A stretch of DNA of 23,709 bases from an uncultured Bacilli bacterium. Its GTDB lineage: Bacteria; Bacillota_I; Bacilli_A; RF39; UBA660. Under the pieces are notes generated by a model, which did not search any database, was not told where the DNA came from, and saw only the letters and a list, made by a program, of their open reading frames with translations. The position numbers were made by a program, and so were the translations under genes. Shown in pieces: positions 6,957 through 13,499 of this stretch; the first letter of the stretch is position 1, and every line of letters starts with the position of its first letter. The stretch is from contig CAKOLK010000010.1 in NCBI GenBank assembly GCA_934096275.1, positions 1 to 23,709 on the forward strand. The letters are read 5' to 3'.

Positions 6957-8645
6957 CTATAATGATAGCTGATATGGCTCAGAACTTGTGCCTGCTCCTG
7001 ATGATATTTTTACATTAGACGATAAAGTTAATACTGGGTGGACTGCAGACTCAAGGTCGTTGACGCCGCTGCCGTAATTGACATAGCCACTCGAAGTCAC
7101 AAGGAAAGCGCAGACAGAACTATCCGAACGCTGCGAAAGTAACCATGTGATTTTACTTTTATCTAACCAATTATTTGTTGTTTTGCAACTTGCACCATCA
7201 TAATCATATAAGTTGCTTGTACATTCTTTTGATGCTGCATATCCATAATCACTCGCATACATTAGTGCTATTTTTTTATTTGCATCATTTTGCATTATAG
7301 GATTTGTTCCGTAGTAAGAGTTTGTTCTATTAGACCCATTTTTTCTTTCATATTGCCACATTACATCTGATGTTATTCCTGAATCTTTGTATCCACCAAG
7401 ATAATATTTTGTTGTCCCAATCATGTTTTTTGCATCAGTAGTTAATGTATTATAATAATTATTATTTAAATATGTATTAAGTGTTCCTGTTACCCAATTA
7501 TTATATGTAATAGTTGTTGTATCTTGTGTCTCGTTCCATTTCTTATTTCCTATTGAGGTATCTCTTATTATTTTTATTCTATTTTCCACCCTACCATTTG
7601 TATCTTCGGTTGGTATTATTCCTATTATTCTCCATGTTTCATTATTGAATGTTACATAGTTTTTTACTACTGAATCTCCTCCACGATATCTATATTCTGT
7701 TGCAAACTTATTATCTACTTGTAATGTATTATCTATTGTATGAGTTATTTGTTCTAATCCATTTTGCCCTACATTTGCTTGTGCAAACTCTGTTGCAGTC
7801 ACACCATGTACAACAACACTAATACTTTGTTTAACGCTCTTATTTCCATAACTAATAGTAACTTCTTTATTCGAAGACTTTAAAGCACCACTTGGACTAA
7901 TAGTATAATCTTTTATTTCATATGATTTATTATTATTTAAATTAACTTTAACTACCATACCAGTCTTATCAAAAGATTCTCCTTCATTATATTCTATCTT
8001 TGATGGAGGTGTTGTAATACTTAAACTATTGATCTTTCCATAATCAAATCTATTCATAGATACATTAACAGTCATATTAAATGTACCAGTATTTTTAAAA
8101 GTACCACTTTGACTAGTATCATCTTTTGTATAATTTACTTTTGTATTATCTATATAACCATATCTTAATATATAATCATTTGTTTTAGATTCATTATATA
8201 ATAAAATATTATTAGTCTTTAATATATATTCATTATCTTTACCTTCTACTTTAGTTAAATCACTTAACTTAGTTTTATCTACTAGTTTATTATTATTTTT
8301 ATCATATAACTCTACATATACTAAATCATTTGATATAGTACTACTTTCATTTACTTTTAAAAATATAGAATAATCTATATCAAACATATAATTAGTATCA
8401 GTACTTGATACTATTACATTAAAATTAAAATCTTGTTTATCATTACTACTAGGATTATTCATAGTAACAGTATTAGATTCAGTAAAATTAAACTTAAAAT
8501 CAGGTTGTGATACTAATAACTTATTTAAAGCAGTACCAGGTATACTTGCATTATATACTGCAAGAGAACCTATTGCCAATACTAATATTAGTCCTAAAGT
8601 ACATAAAGTAATCTTTAAAATCTTTTTCTTTTTATTTTTTTCCAT
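6957..8645 (-). CDS. Membrane-anchored surface protein with Ig-like domain and C-terminal lectin-like variable domain
   Basis: 562 residues. A lysine-rich start and a single hydrophobic segment (about 10-31) anchor or export it. An Asn/Ser-rich region follows, then a Big_3-like immunoglobulin-type domain (about 205-280; PPSKIEYNEGESFDKTGM and GNKSVKQSISVVV), then a domain of about 280 residues (YRYRGG, NYVTFNNETWRIIGI, MIGTTKYYLGGY, IALMYASDYGYAASKEC, HPVLTLSSNVKIS). That last domain is shared with the protein at 12305-13333. Its overall pattern and the W...PVLTL end resemble C-type-lectin/FGE-like domains of gut Bacillota surface proteins (inference). Residues about 499-538 are encoded by an unusually GC-rich cassette. 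A good ribosome site (AGAGGTG) and promoter precede it. Ligand unknown; adhesion or phage/host recognition is plausible. Confidence 0.85.
   Translation of the reverse strand: MEKNKKKKILKITLCTLGLILVLAIGSLAVYNASIPGTALNKLLVSQPDFKFNFTESNTVTMNNPSSNDKQDFNFNVIVSSTDTNYMFDIDYSIFLKVNESSTISNDLVYVELYDKNNNKLVDKTKLSDLTKVEGKDNEYILKTNNILLYNESKTNDYILRYGYIDNTKVNYTKDDTSQSGTFKNTGTFNMTVNVSMNRFDYGKINSLSITTPPSKIEYNEGESFDKTGMVVKVNLNNNKSYEIKDYTISPSGALKSSNKEVTISYGNKSVKQSISVVVHGVTATEFAQANVGQNGLEQITHTIDNTLQVDNKFATEYRYRGGDSVVKNYVTFNNETWRIIGIIPTEDTNGRVENRIKIIRDTSIGNKKWNETQDTTTITYNNWVTGTLNTYLNNNYYNTLTTDAKNMIGTTKYYLGGYKDSGITSDVMWQYERKNGSNRTNSYYGTNPIMQNDANKKIALMYASDYGYAASKECTSNLYDYDGASCKTTNNWLDKSKITWLLSQRSDSSVCAFLVTSSGYVNYGSGVNDLESAVHPVLTLSSNVKISSGAGTSSEPYQLSL
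7034..7150 (-). other. GC-rich codon cassette in the C-terminal domain (DGR-like variable region)
   Basis: By hand count 62 of 117 bases are G or C (about 53%), against under a third in flanking parts of the same gene. Within the block most codons end in C or T (for example GTC, TGC, TTC, GGC, AAC, GAC, CAC), unlike the A/T-ending codons nearby. It covers the stretch between TWLLSQ and HPVLTL, where the paralogue differs most. This is the place and codon style of variable regions written by diversity-generating retroelements. No template repeat or reverse transcriptase is present in the window. Confidence 0.55.
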
Positions 8646-8674
8646 AACAAAACACCTCTTTAGTATCTATTAAT

Positions 8675-8703
8675 AATTTAACATGATTTCATTATTTTAT
8701 CAA
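8675..8703 (-). promoter_or_regulatory. Promoter of the 562-residue surface protein gene
   Basis: On the minus strand, -35 TTGATA and -10 TAAATT with a 17-base spacer lie about 25 bases before the start codon. The remaining gap 8704-8862 is AT-rich; only a weak hairpin around 8811-8822 is visible in it. Confidence 0.5.
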
Positions 8704-8862
8704 TATTACTTTGCACTAAAAAGATAATAATTTCTTCAATTTTTTGCATTTTTATATAAACAAGACTTTTGATACAAGTTTTCTTATTCAAAAATAAAAA
8801 TTGCTCTAAGGCAAATCTTATTTTTGTAATCATTTTCTATTTCAAAACTTAAAATTGGTCAT

Positions 8863-8891
8863 TTGACAAGCATTTTTCTATAGTTTATAGT
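8863..8891 (+). promoter_or_regulatory. Strong promoter of the small hydrophobic-peptide RNA
   Basis: The consensus -35 TTGACA (8863-8868) and -10 TATAGT (8886-8891) have an exact 17-base spacer. The predicted start at 8898-8899 coincides with the first base of the 5' inverted repeat. Confidence 0.75.
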
Positions 8892-8897
8892 GGTATT

Positions 8898-9104
8898 AGC
8901 ACGTATCTTTGGGCGCCGACTTCATTATCTTTTTAAAAGAAATGGGGTGATAGTTATGAGTAAGAAAGATTTATTAATTTTAGCACTGCTTGTAATTATT
9001 TATTTATTATTAAAATAATTTAAAATAAATGCGACGTCTCTCTGATATAGGGAAACGTCGCATCACTGAAAATAAACATCGAAGTCGGCGTTCAAGGAAC
9101 GTGC
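8898..9104 (+). ncRNA. Structured RNA with 5'-3' closing stem around a tiny hydrophobic ORF (type I toxin mRNA candidate, locus 1)
   Basis: The ends pair: 8899-8904 with 9099-9104 (GCACGT/ACGTGC) and 8914-8923 with 9081-9090 (CGCCGACTTC/GAAGTCGGCG), with mostly G-T or Watson-Crick pairs between them, about 24 bp in all. Inside are a Shine-Dalgarno site (GGGGTGA, 8944-8950), a 20-codon ORF, and a second hairpin GCGACGT/ACGTCGC (9031-9037 with 9055-9061). Long 5'-3' pairing around a hydrophobic micro-ORF is characteristic of type I toxin mRNAs. A MITE with terminal inverted repeats is the main alternative, but I see no target-site duplication. Confidence 0.6.
8956..9018 (+). CDS. Tiny hydrophobic peptide (candidate type I toxin)
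   Basis: 20 codons. After MSKKD, all but the final lysine are hydrophobic residues (Leu, Ile, Val, Ala, Tyr), enough for one membrane span, with a lysine at each end. GGGGTGA is five bases before the ATG. It lies inside the long inverted repeat described at 8898-9104, behind a near-consensus promoter. Short single-span peptides of this kind are typical of type I toxins in Bacillota, which disturb the membrane. No known family (Fst, TxpA/BsrG, holin-like) is matched by eye, so function is inferred from architecture only. Confidence 0.55.
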   Translation: MSKKDLLILALLVIIYLLLK

Positions 9105-9110
9105 TTCTTT
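9020..9110 (-). ncRNA. Candidate antisense RNA opposing the hydrophobic-peptide mRNA
   Basis: A minus-strand transcript starting near 9110 would be antisense to the 3' part of the peptide mRNA. The hairpin at 9031-9061 followed by ATTTATTTT on this strand would terminate it after about 90 bases. Its first bases (GCACGT...CGCCGACTTC) equal the 5' end of the sense RNA, because of the inverted repeat. Inferred from promoter and hairpin only. Confidence 0.4.
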
Positions 9111-9116
9111 ATATAT

Positions 9117-9145
9117 AATATACTACTTTTAGTAGCTTTATACAA
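9117..9145 (-). promoter_or_regulatory. Promoter of the candidate antisense RNA
   Basis: On the minus strand, -35 TTGTAT and -10 TATATT are 17 bases apart, just outside the 3' inverted repeat. In an AT-rich genome such matches are common, so this is moderate evidence. A small hairpin CTACT/AGTAG (9124-9135) lies within the spacer and could instead be a weak sufB terminator. Confidence 0.4.
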
Positions 9146-9163
9146 GTAATTTTATAATTATTT

Positions 9164-10474
9164 TTATAGATTTTGTCTTAATAATTGATTAAGCTCAACA
9201 GCATACTCCATAGGAAGCTCTTGTTTAAATCTATCAGTAAAACCTAATATAATAAGCTCAATTGCTTTTTCTTTAGAAAGACCTCTACTCATCATATAGA
9301 ATAGTTTTTCTTCACTAATTTTTGATACTGTTGCTTCATGTTCTATAAAACTAGTTTTATTACTAACTATATTATTTGGATATGTATCACTACTAGATTC
9401 TTTGTCTAGTATCAATGTATCGCATTTTACTAATGATGTTGAATTAGTGGCATTTTTCTTTATTTCAACTTTTCCTCTATAATCAGCACTGCCACCTGAG
9501 GTTGCAATACTTTTTGCAATAATATTACTATTAGTATTTTTACCAATATGAATCATTTTAGCACCACTATCTTGTTCTTGGTTATTTTTTGCAACACTAA
9601 TAGTAATGCATGTACCAGTTGAATTGTCTCCTTTTAATACACAGCATGGATATTTCATTGTTTTATGTGATCCAATATTACCATCTATCCATTCCATAGT
9701 ACCTGATTCTTCAACTAGAGCTCTTTTTGTTACTAAATTGTATACATTAGTAGCCCAGTTTTGAATGGTGCTGTAACGACATTTACTATTTTTACCAACA
9801 TATATTTCTACTACTGCGGCATGTAGATTACTTGTTGAATAATTTCTAGCAGTACATCCTTCAACATAGTGAAGCTCACTATTATCATCCACTATTATAA
9901 GAGTTCTTTCGAATTGTCCTAAGTCTTTACTACTTATTCTAAAATAACTTTGAAGTGGTCTATCTAATTTAGTATTTTTTGGTATGTATATAAAACTTCC
10001 TCCAGAAAAGACTGCACCATTTAAAGCTGTAAACTTATTTTCATTTGGTGATACTATTTTAGAAAAATATTTATTAACTAAATCAGGATATTTCTTAAAA
10101 GCATCTTCAATCGAAGTAAATATTACATTTTTATCGTTTAGTTCTTTAATCATATTATGATATATTACTTCGCTTTGATATTGTACTCCTATCCCATCTA
10201 AATATTTTTCTGAATCAGGTACTTTTAATTTATCAAACTCATCTTTTATATTTTTATTTATATTTATCCAGTCATCTTTTATAGTTAGGTCTGAATCATT
10301 TTTATAGTATTTTATCTTATCAAAGTCTATATCTATTTTTGGTCCAAACTTAGGTAAATCTATTTTTTTAAACATATCATAACATTTTAATCTATATTCT
10401 AAAACATCTTCACTTTCATTTTTCATTTTAGATATTTCTTTTATTTTTTCTTCATTTAATCCAATTATTTCCAT
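9164..10474 (-). CDS. sufB: Fe-S cluster scaffold protein SufB
   Basis: SufB is the scaffold of the SUF iron-sulfur assembly complex in the cytoplasm, normally with SufC (ATPase) and SufD. The 436 residues align by eye with Bacillus SufB nearly end to end. Shared stretches include the N-terminal EEKIKEISKMKNE, YLDGIGVQYQSEVIYHN, GGSFIYIPKN, LGQFERTLIIVDD, HYVEGCTA, QNWATNVYNLVTKRA, MEWIDGNIGS, VKCDTLILDKES, IEHEATVSKISEEKLFYMMSRGLS and LPMEYAVELNQLL. SufB and SufD are related, but these stretches are those of SufB. The protein is slightly shorter than usual (about 465). It starts seven bases after the unknown gene upstream, with AAGGAG before the ATG. No sufC, sufS, sufU or sufD is in the window. 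Confidence 0.95.
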   Translation of the reverse strand: MEIIGLNEEKIKEISKMKNESEDVLEYRLKCYDMFKKIDLPKFGPKIDIDFDKIKYYKNDSDLTIKDDWININKNIKDEFDKLKVPDSEKYLDGIGVQYQSEVIYHNMIKELNDKNVIFTSIEDAFKKYPDLVNKYFSKIVSPNENKFTALNGAVFSGGSFIYIPKNTKLDRPLQSYFRISSKDLGQFERTLIIVDDNSELHYVEGCTARNYSTSNLHAAVVEIYVGKNSKCRYSTIQNWATNVYNLVTKRALVEESGTMEWIDGNIGSHKTMKYPCCVLKGDNSTGTCITISVAKNNQEQDSGAKMIHIGKNTNSNIIAKSIATSGGSADYRGKVEIKKNATNSTSLVKCDTLILDKESSSDTYPNNIVSNKTSFIEHEATVSKISEEKLFYMMSRGLSKEKAIELIILGFTDRFKQELPMEYAVELNQLLRQNL

Positions 10475-10481
10475 AATTGTT

Positions 10482-10997
10482 CTACTCCTTACTAATCATT
10501 TTACTCTTTATAAAATTATTATTTTTTTTAAATAGAATAACATTTTTCATATCATTAACACTTTCTTCATAGTTTAATACTGAATATTTTAAGTCAACAA
10601 GCAAAGGACTAATACCTCTTAATTCATAGTAATAACAAACTTTATCTAAGTTATAACAATACCTATTTAGTACTTGTCTAAATGAATTATCATCAATTAG
10701 TAAGTCTAAGACTTCAATAACACTAGTAATATCTTTTAAGTTTGTTCTTTTTATTGTAAGACATTTTCCCATATCTAAGGAATTGTTACTTTCAATTAAT
10801 TTTTTATAAAGCATTGCACTAACTAATTTAGAATCACTTTCATTTAAGTTTTTATCAATTAAGAAAGCATACCCATCATCATTAAACATATCAGTATCTT
10901 TTTTATTTACAATGATTCCAATAACATTATTATCATCTTTAAAATCATATTTGTTTATAGAACAGCCAAGTTCTAAAATCTTTTCTAATATATCCAT
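10482..10997 (-). CDS. Unknown protein in an operon with sufB
   Basis: About 171 residues starting MDILEKILELG. I prefer this start because a GGGGG ribosome site stands just before it; an ATG 12 bases upstream overlaps that site. The protein is soluble, with no signal peptide or membrane segment and four scattered cysteines, one within MGKCLTI and two around the NRYCYNLDKVCYYY stretch. It lies directly before sufB with an eight-base gap and 17 bases after the exporter gene, so all three are probably one transcript. I do not recognise a family. A link to Fe-S assembly is suggested only by position. Confidence 0.75.
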   Translation of the reverse strand: MDILEKILELGCSINKYDFKDDNNVIGIIVNKKDTDMFNDDGYAFLIDKNLNESDSKLVSAMLYKKLIESNNSLDMGKCLTIKRTNLKDITSVIEVLDLLIDDNSFRQVLNRYCYNLDKVCYYYELRGISPLLVDLKYSVLNYEESVNDMKNVILFKKNNNFIKSKMISKE

Positions 10998-11014
10998 AAA
11001 AACCCCCATAGTAA

Positions 11015-11845
11015 TTAAATAATATTTAATATAATACCACTTATTACTCCGATTATATATATTATTATTAATATCATAATGTTTTCTTTAATATTTTTAT
11101 TTTGTTTAAATAGTACTAATAAAGCTACTCCACTTCCTGAAAGAAGTCCTGAAATAGTAGTACCAAAGCTTATTATATTATCAATATATAGTTGTGTTAT
11201 TAAGACACTAGCACTACAATTTGGAATTAGTCCAATAAGTGATGAGACAATTGGTCCAAGAATGCTGTTGGAATAAAATAAATTCTTTAATGTTTCCTCG
11301 GACACAAAAGTCATTGCATAGTTTAGTATAAAAGTAATTATAATTATAAATATTAATATACTAAAAGTATGTTTTAGTGATGATTTAATAATACTATGTT
11401 CACAGTCACAATGATCATGTTCACATATTTCATAATGTCCATGTTTGTTTTCTTTTTTGGGTTTTATTATTAAATCTATAAGCATTCCACATATTATACC
11501 AATTATTATTTTTACTAGTAATATTTTTATAATCAATGAAAAACTAGCATGATTAGCAATTAATACTGGTAACATTTCATCACTAGTGGATAAGAATATA
11601 GCTATAAGTGTACCTAGTGATATAATTCTTGTTATATATAGATTAACTGCTGAAGCACCAAAACCACACTGAGGGAATGCTCCGAGAAGTGAACCTATTA
11701 TTACTCCGAATTTACTATTTTTTAGTTTTTCTTTAGATTTATTTCCTAGTTTATGTTCAATAAGTTCAATGATTATAAATGTTATAAATAAAAATGGAAA
11801 TAGTTTAATAGAATCTATTAATGTATCTTTTATTATGTCTAACAT
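11015..11845 (-). CDS. Putative heavy-metal/arsenic exporter permease (ArsP_2-like)
   Basis: A 276-residue integral membrane protein with about eight to ten hydrophobic segments in two halves. Each half holds a related motif: FPQCGFGASAVNLY with LSTSDEMLP in the first, and GLIPNCSASVLITQLY in the second. These are hallmarks of the family annotated as putative 10TM heavy-metal exporter / arsenic efflux protein. The central cytoplasmic loop (about 133-150) is rich in His, Cys and Asp (HGHYEICEHDHCDCEH), a likely metal-binding site. The substrate is not established. The ATG follows AAGGAGAG; a TATAAT lies about 25 bases further upstream, after the terminator at 11901-11926, so it may have its own promoter. 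Confidence 0.8.
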   Translation of the reverse strand: MLDIIKDTLIDSIKLFPFLFITFIIIELIEHKLGNKSKEKLKNSKFGVIIGSLLGAFPQCGFGASAVNLYITRIISLGTLIAIFLSTSDEMLPVLIANHASFSLIIKILLVKIIIGIICGMLIDLIIKPKKENKHGHYEICEHDHCDCEHSIIKSSLKHTFSILIFIIIITFILNYAMTFVSEETLKNLFYSNSILGPIVSSLIGLIPNCSASVLITQLYIDNIISFGTTISGLLSGSGVALLVLFKQNKNIKENIMILIIIYIIGVISGIILNII

Positions 11846-11900
11846 AATATCTCTCCTTTTTATACATGAATATTATATCATTATTATATCTTAAAATAAA

Positions 11901-11926
11901 GAAAAAATGATGACTAATAAGTCACC
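11901..11926 (-). terminator. Terminator after the thioredoxin-like gene
   Basis: A 7-bp stem (11909-11915 with 11920-11926, one G-T pair, 4-base loop) is followed on the minus strand by ATTTTTTC. Confidence 0.7.
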
Positions 11927-11966
11927 ATTTAAGTATTTTATGCATTTAATCAGGTGTTTTAATTTA

Positions 11967-12206
11967 CTATGCAAACAATTTTATATATCTTTTAATTTCT
12001 TTATCGGTTAAAATTTTACCATTACTGATAATTTTTTCATTTATTATAAAAATAGGTTTATTAATACTTTTATACATTTCTAGAGTTTTTTCATCATCTA
12101 GAATATTTATTTCTATCTTGTTTTTTATATCTTTAGTTGCTTTATTTAAGTTTTTTAGGAGTTTTATTCTGTTACTTGAATTATCACCGATAATTTTTAT
12201 ATTCAC
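11967..12206 (-). CDS. Small thioredoxin-like protein lacking the CxxC cysteines
   Basis: 79 residues with a GTG start, which follows AGGTGG. The pattern is that of the short thioredoxin_3/redox-disulfide-protein-2 family: an N-terminal strand MNIKIIG, a helix, a second strand, then a KPIFIINEKIISNGKILTDKEIKRYI end with the cis-proline position (KP). Where family members have GxGCxxC after the first strand, this protein has GDNSSNR, and it contains no cysteine at all, so it cannot do disulfide exchange. It is upstream of the metal exporter but separated by a terminator. Alternative: an unrelated small alpha/beta protein. Confidence 0.6.
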   Translation of the reverse strand: MNIKIIGDNSSNRIKLLKNLNKATKDIKNKIEINILDDEKTLEMYKSINKPIFIINEKIISNGKILTDKEIKRYIKLFA

Positions 12207-12304
12207 TTCCCACCACCTTTCATAAACAATAATTTTGTTTACATTTTAAGTATAGTGAATAAAACTTAAATGAAACTGAATTTATTAAATATTTTTTTAT
12301 TTTT

Positions 12305-13333
12305 TTAAAGACTAAGTTGATATGGGTCAGAACTTGTACCAGATCCTCCGGATATCTTTACATTAGATGAAAGTGTTAAAACAGGACGTGCACTAACATC
12401 AGAGCTATTTGGAATAGCATCATAAGATACTCCTCCATACATATCAGCCATAAATACGTACCCATGTTGAGAATTTTGTGCTAGATACCACTCAAGACTT
12501 ACTGTATCAAGCCAATTATTGCTTGATATACAATATGAACTTTGTCTATAAGCCATTAATGTGTTAGTACATTCTTTTGATGCTGCATATCCATAATCAC
12601 TTACATACATTAGTGCTATTTTCTTATCTGCATCATTTTGCATTATTGGATTAGAGTCTACAAAATATCCAGTTCTATTTGCTTCATTTTTTCTTTCATA
12701 TTGCCACATATCTTCAACTACTATTCTAGAGTCAAGATATCCTCCAAGATAATATTTTGTTGTTCCAATCATACTTTTTGCATTACTAGTTAACGTGTTA
12801 TAATAATCACCATTAAAGTATGTGTTAAGCGTAGCAATTGTCCAATTATTCGAAGTAGTACTCCATACTTGGGTTACCGCAATTCTACTTTTTATTATCT
12901 TAAATCTATTTTCTACATTACCATTTGTGTCTTCAGTTGGCATTATTCCTATTATTCTCCATACCTCATCATTAAATGTTACATAGTTATTTACTACTGA
13001 TTCCCCTCCTCGATATCTATACTCTGTTTTAAATCTACTATCTACTTGCAATGTATTATCTATTTCATGTGTCACTTCTTCAAGTCCACCTGTTCCCACA
13101 TTATCTTTTGCAAATTTTAAAGCACTTTGTCCATTTTTAACGCTAAGTTTCAATACATTTTTTGATTCCACACTACTACTCCATTTTGCATAAGAAGTAT
13201 TTGTATAATTATAAGATATTATTCCTGAAAGTAATAGTACAAAAATACCTATTAATGATAATAGATATTTATTATATTCTTTTATATCTTTAAATAAAGG
13301 GTTTATCTTATAAGTATTTTGCCCCCCCCCCAT
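12305..13333 (-). CDS. Phase-variable membrane-anchored surface protein, paralogue of the 6957-8645 protein
   Basis: 342 residues as read from the ATG that abuts the G-tract. One membrane segment (about 22-41) is followed by a short linker (SYAKWSSSVESKN) and the same C-terminal domain as the 562-residue protein (EYRYRGG, NYVTFNDEVWRIIGI, MIGTTKYYLGGY, IMQNDADKKIALMY, SDYGYAASKEC, ARPVLTLSSNVKIS). It is around 60% identical there by eye, and most different in the last 70 residues before ARPVLTL. The Ig-like domain is missing. The ATG used here has no ribosome site. A start with GGAGG exists at 13350-13352, but with ten G it is out of frame and stops after 14 codons; nine G would fuse it in frame. 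This copy is therefore probably OFF, or the tract length is misread. Confidence 0.8.
   Translation of the reverse strand: MGGGQNTYKINPLFKDIKEYNKYLLSLIGIFVLLLSGIISYNYTNTSYAKWSSSVESKNVLKLSVKNGQSALKFAKDNVGTGGLEEVTHEIDNTLQVDSRFKTEYRYRGGESVVNNYVTFNDEVWRIIGIMPTEDTNGNVENRFKIIKSRIAVTQVWSTTSNNWTIATLNTYFNGDYYNTLTSNAKSMIGTTKYYLGGYLDSRIVVEDMWQYERKNEANRTGYFVDSNPIMQNDADKKIALMYVSDYGYAASKECTNTLMAYRQSSYCISSNNWLDTVSLEWYLAQNSQHGYVFMADMYGGVSYDAIPNSSDVSARPVLTLSSNVKISGGSGTSSDPYQLSL
13322..13331 (-). repeat. Homopolymeric G10 tract (C10 on the plus strand), candidate phase-variation switch
   Basis: Ten consecutive G on the coding strand, in a region otherwise under one-third GC, inside the first codons of the surface protein gene. 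Polymerase slippage at such tracts changes length by single bases and thereby the reading frame. Nine or twelve G put the upstream start in frame; ten or eleven do not. Confidence 0.85.
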
Positions 13334-13349
13334 ACGAATATTTGTTTTT

Positions 13350-13364
13350 CATAGTTTTACCTCC
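13350..13364 (-). promoter_or_regulatory. Ribosome binding site and upstream start codon of the phase-variable gene
   Basis: GGAGG (13360-13364) is seven bases before an ATG (13350-13352). From that ATG the reading goes MKNKYSY, then three glycines, then AKYL and a stop at 13308-13310 when the tract has ten G. This is the only start here with a real Shine-Dalgarno site. A TATAAT at 13372-13377 may be the -10 of the gene, though it is very close to the ribosome site. Confidence 0.75.
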
Positions 13365-13390
13365 ATAGTTTATTATAAGTTAATTTTATA

Positions 13391-13417
13391 ACAAAAAAAG
13401 CACTTTTTCAAGTACTT
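13391..13417 (-). terminator. Terminator upstream of the phase-variable gene
   Basis: An 8-bp stem (13398-13405 with 13410-13417, 4-base loop, one G-T pair) is followed on the minus strand by a run of seven T. It would end transcripts of the deacetylase-like gene or the antisense RNA of locus 2, and would insulate or attenuate the phase-variable gene. Confidence 0.75.
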
Positions 13418-13499
13418 CTTTGTCTTTAGATTCTTAAACACAATAAACTTGACACACAAACAAGTATTTTTTTCCTTACTTTAGGGGATATGTTAATTG

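Noticed and set aside
8899..9104. Locus 1 as a simple insertion sequence or MITE
   Set aside because: Terminal inverted repeats are there, but no target duplication flanks them, and a strong promoter is placed to start transcription exactly at the repeat. Kept as an alternative, not as the main call.
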